A DNA stretch of 64,000 nt, from positions 82,497-146,496 of the forward strand of contig JAFEEG010000042.1 of NCBI GenBank assembly GCA_018241225.1, written 5' to 3'. The notes below the pieces were generated by a model. The model had not been told where the DNA came from. It searched no databases and saw only the letters and a program-made list of their open reading frames with translations. Shown piece by piece: positions 45,913-53,934 of the stretch; position 1 is the first letter of the stretch, and the number at the start of each line of letters is the position of its first letter. The translations under genes and the position numbers were made by a program. This DNA comes from Pseudomonadota bacterium. Its GTDB lineage: Bacteria; Pseudomonadota; Gammaproteobacteria; Burkholderiales; Burkholderiaceae_C.

Positions 45913-46623
45913 CTAGCGGCCCTTGGCCTGGCGCCACGCGGCGAAGTCGTTGCGCGACTGCTCCTCGGTGGGCGGATACAGGCCCAGGATGGAGCGGCCT
46001 TCCATCACCTGCTCCTGCACGAAATCCTCGAAGGCGGTCATTTCGGTGGCTTCGGCTGCGATCTCGTCGGCAATGCCGGCCGGTATGACCACCACGCCTT
46101 CGGCGTCGCCCACGATCACGTCACCGGGCCACACTGGCGAATCGCCGCAGCCGATGGGCACGTTGATGTCGATGGCCTGGTGCAGCGTGAGGTTGGTCGG
46201 CGCGCTGGGCCGGTGGTGATACGCCGGAAAAGGCAGCTTGGAGATGTCGGGGCTGTCGCGAAAGCCGCCGTCCGTCACCACGCCGGCGGCGCCGCGCTTC
46301 ATCAGGCGGCTGACCAGAATGCCGCCAGCCGAGGCGGCGCGCGCGTTCTTGCGGCTGTCGATGACCAGCACCGCGCCCTCTGGGCACTGCTCGACGGCCT
46401 GCCGCTGCGGATGCTGGCGATCGGTGAACACGCCGATCGGGTTGAGGTCTTCTCGCGCCGGCATGTAGCGCAGCGTGAAGGCCTCGCCCACCATGTTGGG
46501 CAGGCCGGCATTCAGCGGATGCACGTCCTGGATGAACTGGTTGCGCAGGCCGCGCTTGAACAGGGCGGTGCACAGGGTGGCGGTGCTGACCTTCATCAGC
46601 AGCTCGCGGGTCTCGGGTTTCAT
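45913..46623 (-). CDS. RraA-like aldolase/dehydratase family protein
   Basis: A 236-residue protein of the RraA/HMG-aldolase-like fold. Typical segments are KVSTATLCTALFKRGLRNQF near residue 11, GILVSRLMKRGAAGVVTDGGFRD-type sequence (about 99-121) and VWPGDVIVGDAEGVVVIPAG (about 166-185). Family members with these residues are metal-dependent 4-hydroxy-2-oxoacid aldolases or decarboxylases; others regulate RNase E. Lying between a sugar-acid dehydratase and binding proteins, a catabolic aldolase-type role is more likely than RNA control. The ATG at 46623 is 20 bp after the dehydratase stop. Confidence 0.85.
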   Translation of the reverse strand: MKPETRELLMKVSTATLCTALFKRGLRNQFIQDVHPLNAGLPNMVGEAFTLRYMPAREDLNPIGVFTDRQHPQRQAVEQCPEGAVLVIDSRKNARAASAGGILVSRLMKRGAAGVVTDGGFRDSPDISKLPFPAYHHRPSAPTNLTLHQAIDINVPIGCGDSPVWPGDVIVGDAEGVVVIPAGIADEIAAEATEMTAFEDFVQEQVMEGRSILGLYPPTEEQSRNDFAAWRQAKGR

Positions 46624-46643
46624 GGGCGGGTCTCCGTTTCGGT

Positions 46644-48371
46644 TCAGAAGATGTCGGGCTCGGGCACCGGCTTGCCAAAGCTGGTCTCGAGGAAGTCGAA
46701 GTCGCAGCCGGCATCGGCCTGCAGGATGTGGCGCCCGAACATCCAGCCGTAGCCGCGCTCGTAGCGCGCCGGCCCCGGCACCCAGGCGGCTTTGCGAACG
46801 GCCATCTCGGCGTCGCTGATCTCCAGGTGGATGCGCCGCGCCGGCACGTCGACGCTGATGCGGTCGCCGGTTTTCACCAGCGCCAGCGGCCCGCCGATGG
46901 CCGCCTCGGGCGAGCAGTGCAGCAGGCAGCCGCCGTAGCTGGTGCCGCTCATGCGGGCGTCGCTCAGGCGCAACATGTCCTTCACGCCCTGCTTGAGCAG
47001 CTTGGTGGGGATGGGCAGCATGCCCCACTCGGGCATGCCGGCGCCGCGCGGGCCGGCATTGCGCAGCACCAGGATGTCGTCGCCGCTCACGTCCAGGTCG
47101 GGGTCGTCCACCGCCTTCTTCAGGCTGGGGTAGTCATCGAAGACGATGGCGCGGCCGGTGTGCTGCAGCAGGTGCGGCGCGCAGGCACTGGGCTTGATGA
47201 CCACGCCGCCGGGCGCCAGGTTGCCGTGCAGCACCGCCAGCGCGCCTTCGGCGTAGATGGGGTTGTCCAGCGGGCGGATCACGTCGTCGTTGTAGACCTG
47301 CGCACCGGCGATGTTCTCGCCCAGCGTGCGGCCGTTGACCGTCATCGCGTCGGTCTTCAAGTGGCCGCGGATGCGCTCGAGCATGGCCGGCAGGCCGCCT
47401 GCGTAGAAGAAGTCTTCCATCAGGTAGGTGTCGCCGCTGGGCCGGATGTTGGCAATGACCGGCACGCCGCGGCTCGCGGTGTCGAAGTCGGCCAGGGCCA
47501 CCGGATGGCCGGCGCGGCGCGACATGGCGATGAGGTGGATGATGGCGTTGGTCGAGCAGCCCATGGCCATGGCACAGGCAATGCCGTTCTCGAAGTTGGC
47601 CCGCGTGAGCATCTTCTCGGGCGAGAAGTCCTGCCACACCATCTCGACGATGCGACGGCCGCACTCGGCACTCATGCGGATGTGGTTCGCATCGGCCGCC
47701 GGAATGCTCGACGAGCCCGGCAGCGCGAAGCCCACCGCCTCGGCAATGCCCATCATGGTGGCGGCGGTGCCCATGGTCATGCAGGTGCCGTGGCTGCGCG
47801 CAATGCCCGCTTCCATTTCTTGCCAGGCCTGGTCGGACAGGCGCCCTGCCCTGCGCTCGTCCCAGTACTTGAAGGCATCGGAGCCCGAGCCCAGCACCTG
47901 GCCGCGCCAGTTGCCGCGCAGCATCGGGCCCGCGGGCAGGTAGATGAAGGGAAGGCCCATGCTGAGCGCACCCATGGTCAGCCCCGGGGTGGTCTTGTCG
48001 CAGCCGCCCATGAGCACCGCGCCATCGACCGGGTGGCTGCGCAGCAGCTCTTCGGTTTCCATCGCCAGGAAGTTGCGATAGAGCATGGTGGTGGGCTTGA
48101 CCATGCTCTCCGACAGCGAGATGGCCGGCAGCTCCAGCGGAAAGCCGCCGGCTTGCAGGATGCCGCGCTTGACGTCGTCCACCCGCTGCTTGAAGTGCGC
48201 GTGGCACTGGTTGGCATCGCTCCAGGTATTGACGATGGCGATCACCGGCTTGCCGGCCCAGTCGATGGGCGCATAGCCCATCTGCATCACGCGCGAGCGG
48301 TGGCCAAAGGAGCGGAAGTCGTCCGGTGCAAACCACCGGGCGCTGCGCAGGGATTCGTAGGTGCGCTTCAT
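46644..48371 (-). CDS. IlvD/Edd-family sugar-acid dehydratase
   Basis: A 575-residue Fe-S dehydratase. Cluster ligands Cys56 (SDANQCHAH), Cys124 (MGGCDKTTPG) and Cys197 (SHGTCMTMGTAATM) have the spacing seen in pentonate dehydratases (L-arabinonate/D-xylonate type), which hold a [2Fe-2S] cluster. DARMSGTSYGGCLLHCSPEA is typical of that subgroup. It would convert a sugar acid to a 2-keto-3-deoxy acid; the exact sugar is unknown. First gene of the operon, divergent from a GntR regulator with a palindromic operator between them. Confidence 0.93.
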   Translation of the reverse strand: MKRTYESLRSARWFAPDDFRSFGHRSRVMQMGYAPIDWAGKPVIAIVNTWSDANQCHAHFKQRVDDVKRGILQAGGFPLELPAISLSESMVKPTTMLYRNFLAMETEELLRSHPVDGAVLMGGCDKTTPGLTMGALSMGLPFIYLPAGPMLRGNWRGQVLGSGSDAFKYWDERRAGRLSDQAWQEMEAGIARSHGTCMTMGTAATMMGIAEAVGFALPGSSSIPAADANHIRMSAECGRRIVEMVWQDFSPEKMLTRANFENGIACAMAMGCSTNAIIHLIAMSRRAGHPVALADFDTASRGVPVIANIRPSGDTYLMEDFFYAGGLPAMLERIRGHLKTDAMTVNGRTLGENIAGAQVYNDDVIRPLDNPIYAEGALAVLHGNLAPGGVVIKPSACAPHLLQHTGRAIVFDDYPSLKKAVDDPDLDVSGDDILVLRNAGPRGAGMPEWGMLPIPTKLLKQGVKDMLRLSDARMSGTSYGGCLLHCSPEAAIGGPLALVKTGDRISVDVPARRIHLEISDAEMAVRKAAWVPGPARYERGYGWMFGRHILQADAGCDFDFLETSFGKPVPEPDIF

Positions 48372-48428
48372 TGCGTGAAAAAGCCGCGCTGGGCGGCCGT
48401 GTCTCGATCAGATTCGGCGGATTAAAAC

Positions 48429-48442
48429 ACTAATATATTAGT
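48429..48442. promoter_or_regulatory. Palindromic operator, dehydratase operon/gntR
   Basis: ACTAATATATTAGT is a perfect 14-bp palindrome in an AT-rich patch between the divergent dehydratase and GntR genes. FadR-type GntR proteins bind short AT-rich palindromes of this size, and TAATAT doubles as a -10-like element. Likely the autoregulatory and operon-control site. Confidence 0.7.
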
Positions 48443-48465
48443 ACGTCAATGCGAGAATGGCACCG

Positions 48466-49194
48466 ATGAGCACGCTCCAGAAAGTCCGACTCGACCGATC
48501 CCGCCATGCCGCGCCGCAGGTGCTTGAAAGGCTGCGCGAAGCCATCCTTTCGCTCGAGCTGGAACCGGGTACGGTGCTGGCCCGGCAGGAGCTGGCCGAG
48601 CATTTCGGCGTCAGCCAGACGCCCGTGCGCGAAGCGCTCTTGCGCCTGAGCGAAGAGGGCCTGGTCGACGTCTTTCCGCAGCATGCGACGCTGGTCAGCC
48701 GCATCGACCTGGCGGCGGCGCGGCAAGCGCATTTCCTGCGCCGCTCGATCGAGCTGGAAATCGTCCACCAGCTCGCGCAGGCCGCCCTACCCGGCCTGGT
48801 GCAGGACCTGGAGGCGCAGATTGCCCGCCAGGCGGCCCTGGCCGCCGCGCAGCAGTACGGCGACTTCGTGGAAGCCGACCGCAGGTTTCATCAGCTGATG
48901 TACGAGGCCGCAGGCGTCGACGGGCTATGGGAAACGGTCACGCGCATGTCGGGCCACGTGGACCGCCTGCGCCGCCTGCACCTGCCCACCGCGGGCAAGA
49001 CCGAGGCCATCCTGCGCGACCACCGCGCCATTGCGAAAGCCATCAAGAACGGCGATGCAACCGGCGCGCAGAACGCGCTGCGCAAGCACCTGTCGGGCAC
49101 GCTCAGCGCCGTGGCGGAAATCTGCGCGCGCTACCCGGATTACGTCGAGGTCGAGCCGCAACCCGCTGAGGCCCGCGCCCGAGCATCCGGCTAG
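48466..49194 (+). CDS. GntR-family (FadR/FCD) transcriptional regulator
   Basis: A 242-residue regulator. The N-terminal winged helix (about 10-80) has PQVLERLREAILSLELEPGT and ELAEHFGVSQTPVREALLRL. The C-terminal FCD ligand domain (about 90-220) contains EADRRFHQLMYEAAG and HRAIAKAIKNGDATGAQNAL, with the metal-binding Asp/His pattern. Such regulators sense organic acids or sugar acids. The ATG at 48466 with GAGA upstream is preferred to one three codons earlier. It probably represses the divergent operon. Its stop overlaps the convergent DUF3237 stop (CTAG). Confidence 0.93.
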   Translation: MSTLQKVRLDRSRHAAPQVLERLREAILSLELEPGTVLARQELAEHFGVSQTPVREALLRLSEEGLVDVFPQHATLVSRIDLAAARQAHFLRRSIELEIVHQLAQAALPGLVQDLEAQIARQAALAAAQQYGDFVEADRRFHQLMYEAAGVDGLWETVTRMSGHVDRLRRLHLPTAGKTEAILRDHRAIAKAIKNGDATGAQNALRKHLSGTLSAVAEICARYPDYVEVEPQPAEARARASG

Positions 49195-49784
49195 AGAACG
49201 CGGAACGCCCGGATCACCACCGCGGCGCGCTGGGGCCGCAGGCTGTTGAGCGTGCCGACGTACACGAAGTCGTTGAGCCAGCCGTAGCGGCCTTCGGGTG
49301 CGGTCAGCTCTATGTTCGAGAACACATAGGCCGGCGCATCCTTGGGGCGGCGTGAGAGGACACGGTTGCGCACCGAGATGATCACGCCGTCGTCGGTCTG
49401 CAGCTCGTAGATCGCATCCAGGTCGACGGTGCCGTCGCGGCGCACCAGTTGCCGGTCTGCGCCGCCCGGCATCACGATGCCGCGCAGGCCCGGGCCCTCG
49501 AAGGTGCCACCAGTGATCGGCACCATGCGGCGCTCGCCCCTGGGCGACATGCCCAGCTGCAGGGTCGGCGCCAAGTCGACCACCGACTCGTAGACGAACT
49601 CGGTCCTGGGCACCGTCACGGGGATGGTCGCGCTGGTCGATGTTGCGGGCGGTGCAGGCAATGCAGGCTGCGCCGCACATGCGGCCTCGGTGCCTGCCAC
49701 GGTTGCCACGGTGGCCAGGAGCATGCGGCGGCGCGTGGGAATCCAGTGGGGTCGGTTCTGGTCTTGATCTTGGTCGAGCGGCAT
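49191..49784 (-). CDS. DUF3237 family exported protein
   Basis: A 197-residue protein. A basic N-terminus with RRRMLLATVATVAGTEAACA looks like a Tat-like or Sec signal. The rest matches the DUF3237 beta-barrel type (GTFEGPGLRGIVMPGGADRQ, DLDAIYELQTDDGVIISVRN, GTLNSLRPQRAAVVIRAFRV). Its function is unknown, though members often lie with aromatic-ester or tannin genes. It begins 17 bp after the tannase-family gene, so it is co-transcribed. An ATG three codons earlier is possible. Confidence 0.85.
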   Translation of the reverse strand: MPLDQDQDQNRPHWIPTRRRMLLATVATVAGTEAACAAQPALPAPPATSTSATIPVTVPRTEFVYESVVDLAPTLQLGMSPRGERRMVPITGGTFEGPGLRGIVMPGGADRQLVRRDGTVDLDAIYELQTDDGVIISVRNRVLSRRPKDAPAYVFSNIELTAPEGRYGWLNDFVYVGTLNSLRPQRAAVVIRAFRVL

Positions 49785-49801
49785 GGACGTCATTCCGGGT
49801 G

Positions 49802-51493
49802 TCAGGGCTTGCAGCTGAAGTTCTGGGCGCGTTCGCTGTCGCCACTGCCGTTGTAGCGGGCGACCAGGGGATACGGGCACAGCGGACGTGTCCGGTCGCT
49901 GGCCCAGCTGGCCGGCACTTCGTTGTTCGCGCCGCCTGCATTGCCGGCGCCACGTGCACTAGCGACGATCCGGTCGGGCGCAACGCCCTTCTCCACCCAG
50001 TTGACCAGCGCGTCGAGCGCGTCGTACTGGTCGGTGGCAATGCCGCCGCTGCTGTGGTTCATGCCGGGCACGCGGAAGAAGCGCACGAAGTCCGCGGCGC
50101 GCCCATTGTTCAGGGCATTGACTTCGTCGTACCAGCGCTTGGTGTCGTCGATCGAGAACACGCCATCGGACATGCCTTGCACCACGATCATCTTCGCGCC
50201 GCGCTCTCGCAGCGCATCCAGCCGGGTCTGGTTCGGGGGCGTCATGAACGACCAGGCGCTTTCGGCGTAAGTGGCGTTCGACTGGAACAGCTTCGGATAG
50301 TCGGTGTCGAAGTTGTAGTTGAACGCGAAGGCTCGCGTATTGCCCATGACCGCCGGGTCCGGCGGCACCTGGAAGATGATGCCCACCGCCACCGGATCAC
50401 GCGCCGCACCCACCGAGCTGGTGAACTTCCAGCTGGCCCAGCCCGAACCTGCCAGGCCGGGGTCGTAGGGCTGGGTGGCATACAGGCGTTCTCCGCGGCT
50501 GTTGACCGGCCCGGCATACATCAGGTCGATGGCGCTCTTTTGCGCCGTGCTCAGGCAGGTGCCGTCTCGCGCGCCGCTGCAGGTCGGAACGTCCCTGGCG
50601 AGGCTGAAGGCCGTACGGCACGCTTCCACGTCCTGCACCAGGCCGTCCACCACGCCGTCGAGTCCATCGCAGCGCGCGAGGATGCTCCTGGCCACCAGCT
50701 GGCGTTCCGCCACGGTGAATGCGCTCGACAGGTCTGCTTCGTCGGTGGCCACCTTGCGAAACTGCTGCGCGGTGTAGAGCTGCGCGGCCGCGGCCTTGGG
50801 AAGGTCGAAGCCGGGCGAGTTGGCCAGCACGCCGTCGTATTCCTGCGGAATGCGCGCGGCGGCCACCATGGCATGCCGCCCGCCGTTCGAGGTGCCGCCA
50901 ATGTATGAACGATCCGGCCCCTTGCCATAGGCCGTCTTGATCAGCGCCTTGGCCATCGGCGTGAGCTTCTGCACTGCGCCGTAGCCGTAGTCGATGCGTG
51001 CCTGCGGGTCCATGCCGAACAACGGGTTCTGCGACGCGTTGTGGCCGGCGTCGGATGAGATCACGGCAAAGCCGCGGTACAGGGCGTTGGTCAGCGGGCC
51101 GCCGCCTCCGACCGAGCCGATTGCACTGGCAACGGCACCGTCGGTTCCGCCATTGCCCTGGTAGAGAAATCGGCCGTTCCAGTCCATGGGCAGGCGCATC
51201 TCGAACCCCACGGCATAGGTCTTGCCGTCCACCGGGCTGACCCGCTCGTTCATCTTGCCGGTCACCACGCAGTGCGCGGCGATGTCCTTGCCGCCGACCT
51301 TGAGCGCGCCTGCTGCTTGCGTGGTGACAGAGCTGATTGCCGTGCCCGGAAAGCTGAACTGCGTCAGCGCATTGCAGCCGCCCTGCAGCGGCGCGCCCGT
51401 GGCCGCCGCAAGCTGCAGGCGGCCTGCGGTGGGCTGCTGCGCGCATGCGACGAGCAGCAGCGGGGCCGCAGCCAATGACCAGAAGAATCTCAT
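49802..51493 (-). CDS. Tannase/feruloyl esterase family lipoprotein
   Basis: A 563-residue esterase. The N-terminus FFWSLAAAPLLLVACAQQ has a lipobox (LVAC), predicting surface or periplasmic anchoring. The catalytic Ser is in YIGGTSNGGRHAM, the Asp region in GMSDGVFSIDDTKRW and the His in GMNHSSGG. CDGLDGVVDGL is the family's calcium site flanked by disulfide cysteines. It would cleave gallate- or hydroxycinnamate-type esters. It is divergent from a MarR regulator and followed by the DUF3237 gene. I chose the ATG at 51493 that exposes the signal. Confidence 0.92.
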   Translation of the reverse strand: MRFFWSLAAAPLLLVACAQQPTAGRLQLAAATGAPLQGGCNALTQFSFPGTAISSVTTQAAGALKVGGKDIAAHCVVTGKMNERVSPVDGKTYAVGFEMRLPMDWNGRFLYQGNGGTDGAVASAIGSVGGGGPLTNALYRGFAVISSDAGHNASQNPLFGMDPQARIDYGYGAVQKLTPMAKALIKTAYGKGPDRSYIGGTSNGGRHAMVAAARIPQEYDGVLANSPGFDLPKAAAAQLYTAQQFRKVATDEADLSSAFTVAERQLVARSILARCDGLDGVVDGLVQDVEACRTAFSLARDVPTCSGARDGTCLSTAQKSAIDLMYAGPVNSRGERLYATQPYDPGLAGSGWASWKFTSSVGAARDPVAVGIIFQVPPDPAVMGNTRAFAFNYNFDTDYPKLFQSNATYAESAWSFMTPPNQTRLDALRERGAKMIVVQGMSDGVFSIDDTKRWYDEVNALNNGRAADFVRFFRVPGMNHSSGGIATDQYDALDALVNWVEKGVAPDRIVASARGAGNAGGANNEVPASWASDRTRPLCPYPLVARYNGSGDSERAQNFSCKP

Positions 51494-51598
51494 GTCGTCT
51501 CCGATGCGCGGACTCGAAAAACAAGTTTCAACAGAAACTATGCAAATGCACTTTTCACTCACAGCCAGTAGGCAAATGAACGATCGCGTGCACAAATA

Positions 51599-51617
51599 TA
51601 GTTAATCTAATTAACTA
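51599..51617. promoter_or_regulatory. Operator palindrome, marR/tannase
   Basis: TAGTTAAT-CTA-ATTAACTA is a perfect inverted repeat (8-bp arms, 3-base centre) between the divergent tannase and MarR genes. Its size and AT-richness are those of MarR-family operators. It lies about 85 bp from the marR ATG and 105 bp from the tannase ATG, so one site could control both. Confidence 0.78.
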
Positions 51618-51703
51618 CTATAGAGTCTTCCCTGTTGGTGTTTTCCTGGTGTAAACCCCAGCGCCAACAAGAGCGGGAACCCTGCTGCCGTAGACTCGCC
51701 CGC

Positions 51704-52186
51704 ATGACGGAACCGCACATCGAACACGAGCTTCCAGGTGGCCTGGACCATTCGAAGTTGCTGGCTCTTCTTGGCTACAACCTGGCGCAGGCCTCGGTTC
51801 CGACACTGCGCATCTTCGACTCGCACATCGGCAAGTCGCTGGGCGTGACGCAGGTCGAGTTCTCGATCCTGGTGCTGGTGCACAGCAACCCCGGCGCCAC
51901 GGGCAAGCAGCTTTGCCAGGCGCTGGCCACGGCGCCGGCCCGGATGTCGTTGCTGCTGGACCGCCTGGGCGCACGTGGATTGATTGCCCGCGTGCAGAGC
52001 GACGTGGACAAGCGCATGCAGCACCTGCGGCTGTCCAAGTCTGGCGAGGCCCTGGTTCACAAGGCCCTGGCGATCGCCTCCACCATGGAGACCGACCTGT
52101 TGCACACCTTGAGCAAGGGCGAGAGAACGGTCTTGATGGAACTGCTTTTCAAGATCGCGACATCTGGCAGGTCGCGCAGCGCCTAG
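51704..52186 (+). CDS. MarR-family transcriptional regulator
   Basis: A 160-residue winged-helix regulator. Recognisable parts are LGVTQVEFSILVLVHSNPGA, the recognition helix LATAPARMSLLLDRLGARGL and the wing IARVQSDVDKRMQHLRLSKSG. MarR proteins near esterase genes often sense phenolic acids. Here the ligand would be an aromatic acid released by the divergent tannase-type enzyme, which is inferred. The ATG at 51704 is chosen over longer in-frame starts because the conserved region begins right after it. Confidence 0.93.
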   Translation: MTEPHIEHELPGGLDHSKLLALLGYNLAQASVPTLRIFDSHIGKSLGVTQVEFSILVLVHSNPGATGKQLCQALATAPARMSLLLDRLGARGLIARVQSDVDKRMQHLRLSKSGEALVHKALAIASTMETDLLHTLSKGERTVLMELLFKIATSGRSRSA

Positions 52187-52204
52187 GCCAGCAGCTGCTG
52201 GCCT
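52185..52204. terminator. Bidirectional hairpin between marR and dehydratase
   Basis: AGGCCAGCAGCTGCTGGCCT is a perfect 20-bp palindrome filling the short gap between the convergent marR and IlvD/Edd genes, and touching the marR stop codon. It could terminate both transcripts, though T runs are lacking on each side. Confidence 0.6.
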
Positions 52205-52206
52205 GG

Positions 52207-53928
52207 TTATTCCGGCGCCTTGCCCACCGACCGGGGCGCGCGCAGAAAGTCGAAGTCCACGCCCTTGTCGGCCTGCGTCACGGCCTGAAGGAACAGCTTT
52301 CTGTAGCCGCGTTCAGCCGTCGGCTCGGTCACCGGGTTTTCCTTGGCGCGCCTGGCCAGTTCTTCATCGGACACGAGCAGCGCAATCTCCCGGTTCTTCA
52401 CGCTCAGGCGGATCCGGTCGCCGCTGCGCACATGTGCCAGCGGCCCGCCCACCGCGGCTTCGGGCGTGACGTGCAGCACGATGGTGCCGAAGGCGGTGCC
52501 GCTCATGCGCCCGTCGGACACGCGAACGATGTCCTTCACGCCAGCCTTGGCCAGCTTTCGCGGAATGGGGATGTAGCCTGCCTCGGGCATGCCGGGCGCG
52601 CCCTTGGGGCCGATGTTCTTGAGCACCAGGATGTCGTCGGCCGCCACGTCCAGCGCGTCGCTGTCGATGCGGTTGGCCAGGTCTTCGCTGTTCTCGAACA
52701 CCACGGCACGCCCCTCGTGTTCCATCAACGCCGGGTCGGCAGCGGACTGCTTGATGACGGCGCCGCCGGGCGCGAGGTTTCCGCGCAGCACCGCCAGTCC
52801 ACCCTGCGGATAGATGGGGTGGCCCAGCGGCCGCACCACATCCTGCGCAAAGCCCGGCCCGAAGCGCTCGATCTCTTCGCCCAGGGTGCGGCCGGTGACC
52901 GTCAAGGCCTGCAGACGCAGCAGGGGCTTGAGTTCGCGCAGCAAGGTGGCCATGCCGCCCGCCTTGTGGAAGTCTTCCATGTAGTGCTGGCCCGATGGCT
53001 TGAGATCGACCAGCACCGGTGTCTGCGTGCCCATGCGGTCCAGCCCCGCCAGGTCGATGTCGATGCCCATGCGCCCCGCGATGGCCGTCAGGTGCACGAT
53101 GCCGTTGGTGGAGCCGCCAATGGCCAGCAGCACCCGCAGCGCGTTCTCGAAGGCGGCCGGCGTCAGGATCTTGTCGATGGTCAGGCCCTGGCGCGCCAGC
53201 TGCACCGCCTGGGCGCCGGTCTGCTCGGCAATGCGGATGCGGTCCGCCGTCACTGCCGGCGGCGACGCGCCGCCCGGCACGGTCATGCCCAGCGCCTCGG
53301 CAACGCAGGCCATGGTGCTGGCCGTGCCCATGACCGAGCAGGTGCCCACGCTGGCCACCAGCTGGTTGTTCACGTCGGCAATCTCCTCGTCGCCGATTTC
53401 TTCCGCACGAAACTTGCCCCAGTAGCGGCGGCAGTCGGTACACGCGCCCACCCGCTCGCTGCGGTGGCTGCCGGTGAGCATCGAGCCGGTGATGAGCTGG
53501 ATGGCCGGAATGCCCGCCGAGGCCGCGCCCATCAGCTGTGCAGGCACGGTCTTGTCGCAGCCGCCGATGAGCACCACCGCGTCCATGGGCTGGGCGCGCA
53601 CCATCTCCTCGGTGTCCATCGACATCAGGTTGCGAAGGTACATGCTGGTGGGAGCCGAGAAGCTCTCGTGCACCGAGATGGTCGGGAAGTCCATGGGCAG
53701 CCCGCCGGCCAGCATGATGCCGCGCCGCACCGCCTCGATGAGCTGCGGCATGTTCCCGTGGCAGGGGTTGAAGCTGCTGCCTGTGTTGGTGATGCCGATC
53801 ACCGGGCGGTCCAGCGCGTCGTCGGTGTAGCCCGCGCCCTTGATGAACGCCTTGCGCAGGAAGAGCGAGAAGCCCTGGTCGCCGTAGTTCGTCAAGCCCT
53901 TCTTCAAACCCTTGGGTGCTTCACTCAT
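52207..53928 (-). CDS. IlvD/Edd-family dehydratase 2
   Basis: A 573-residue Fe-S dehydratase, a paralogue of the enzyme at 46644-48371. Ligands are Cys56 (SFNPCHGNM), Cys124 (IGGCDKTVPA) and Cys197 (VGTCSVMGTAS), at identical positions. RRYWGKFRAEEIGDEEIADV and SDGRMSGTAFGTIVLHVTPE are typical of sugar-acid rather than branched-chain dehydratases. The substrate is unknown. It follows the ClcB-type gene by 6 bp, so the two are one transcript, an odd pairing of an ion channel and a metabolic enzyme. Confidence 0.92.
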   Translation of the reverse strand: MSEAPKGLKKGLTNYGDQGFSLFLRKAFIKGAGYTDDALDRPVIGITNTGSSFNPCHGNMPQLIEAVRRGIMLAGGLPMDFPTISVHESFSAPTSMYLRNLMSMDTEEMVRAQPMDAVVLIGGCDKTVPAQLMGAASAGIPAIQLITGSMLTGSHRSERVGACTDCRRYWGKFRAEEIGDEEIADVNNQLVASVGTCSVMGTASTMACVAEALGMTVPGGASPPAVTADRIRIAEQTGAQAVQLARQGLTIDKILTPAAFENALRVLLAIGGSTNGIVHLTAIAGRMGIDIDLAGLDRMGTQTPVLVDLKPSGQHYMEDFHKAGGMATLLRELKPLLRLQALTVTGRTLGEEIERFGPGFAQDVVRPLGHPIYPQGGLAVLRGNLAPGGAVIKQSAADPALMEHEGRAVVFENSEDLANRIDSDALDVAADDILVLKNIGPKGAPGMPEAGYIPIPRKLAKAGVKDIVRVSDGRMSGTAFGTIVLHVTPEAAVGGPLAHVRSGDRIRLSVKNREIALLVSDEELARRAKENPVTEPTAERGYRKLFLQAVTQADKGVDFDFLRAPRSVGKAPE

Positions 53929-53934
53929 GATGGT

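Noticed and set aside
51525-51538. GTTTC-AACA-GAAAC in the tannase leader as a regulatory site
   Set aside because: The arms are only 5 bp, and the stronger 19-bp palindrome nearby explains regulation better.
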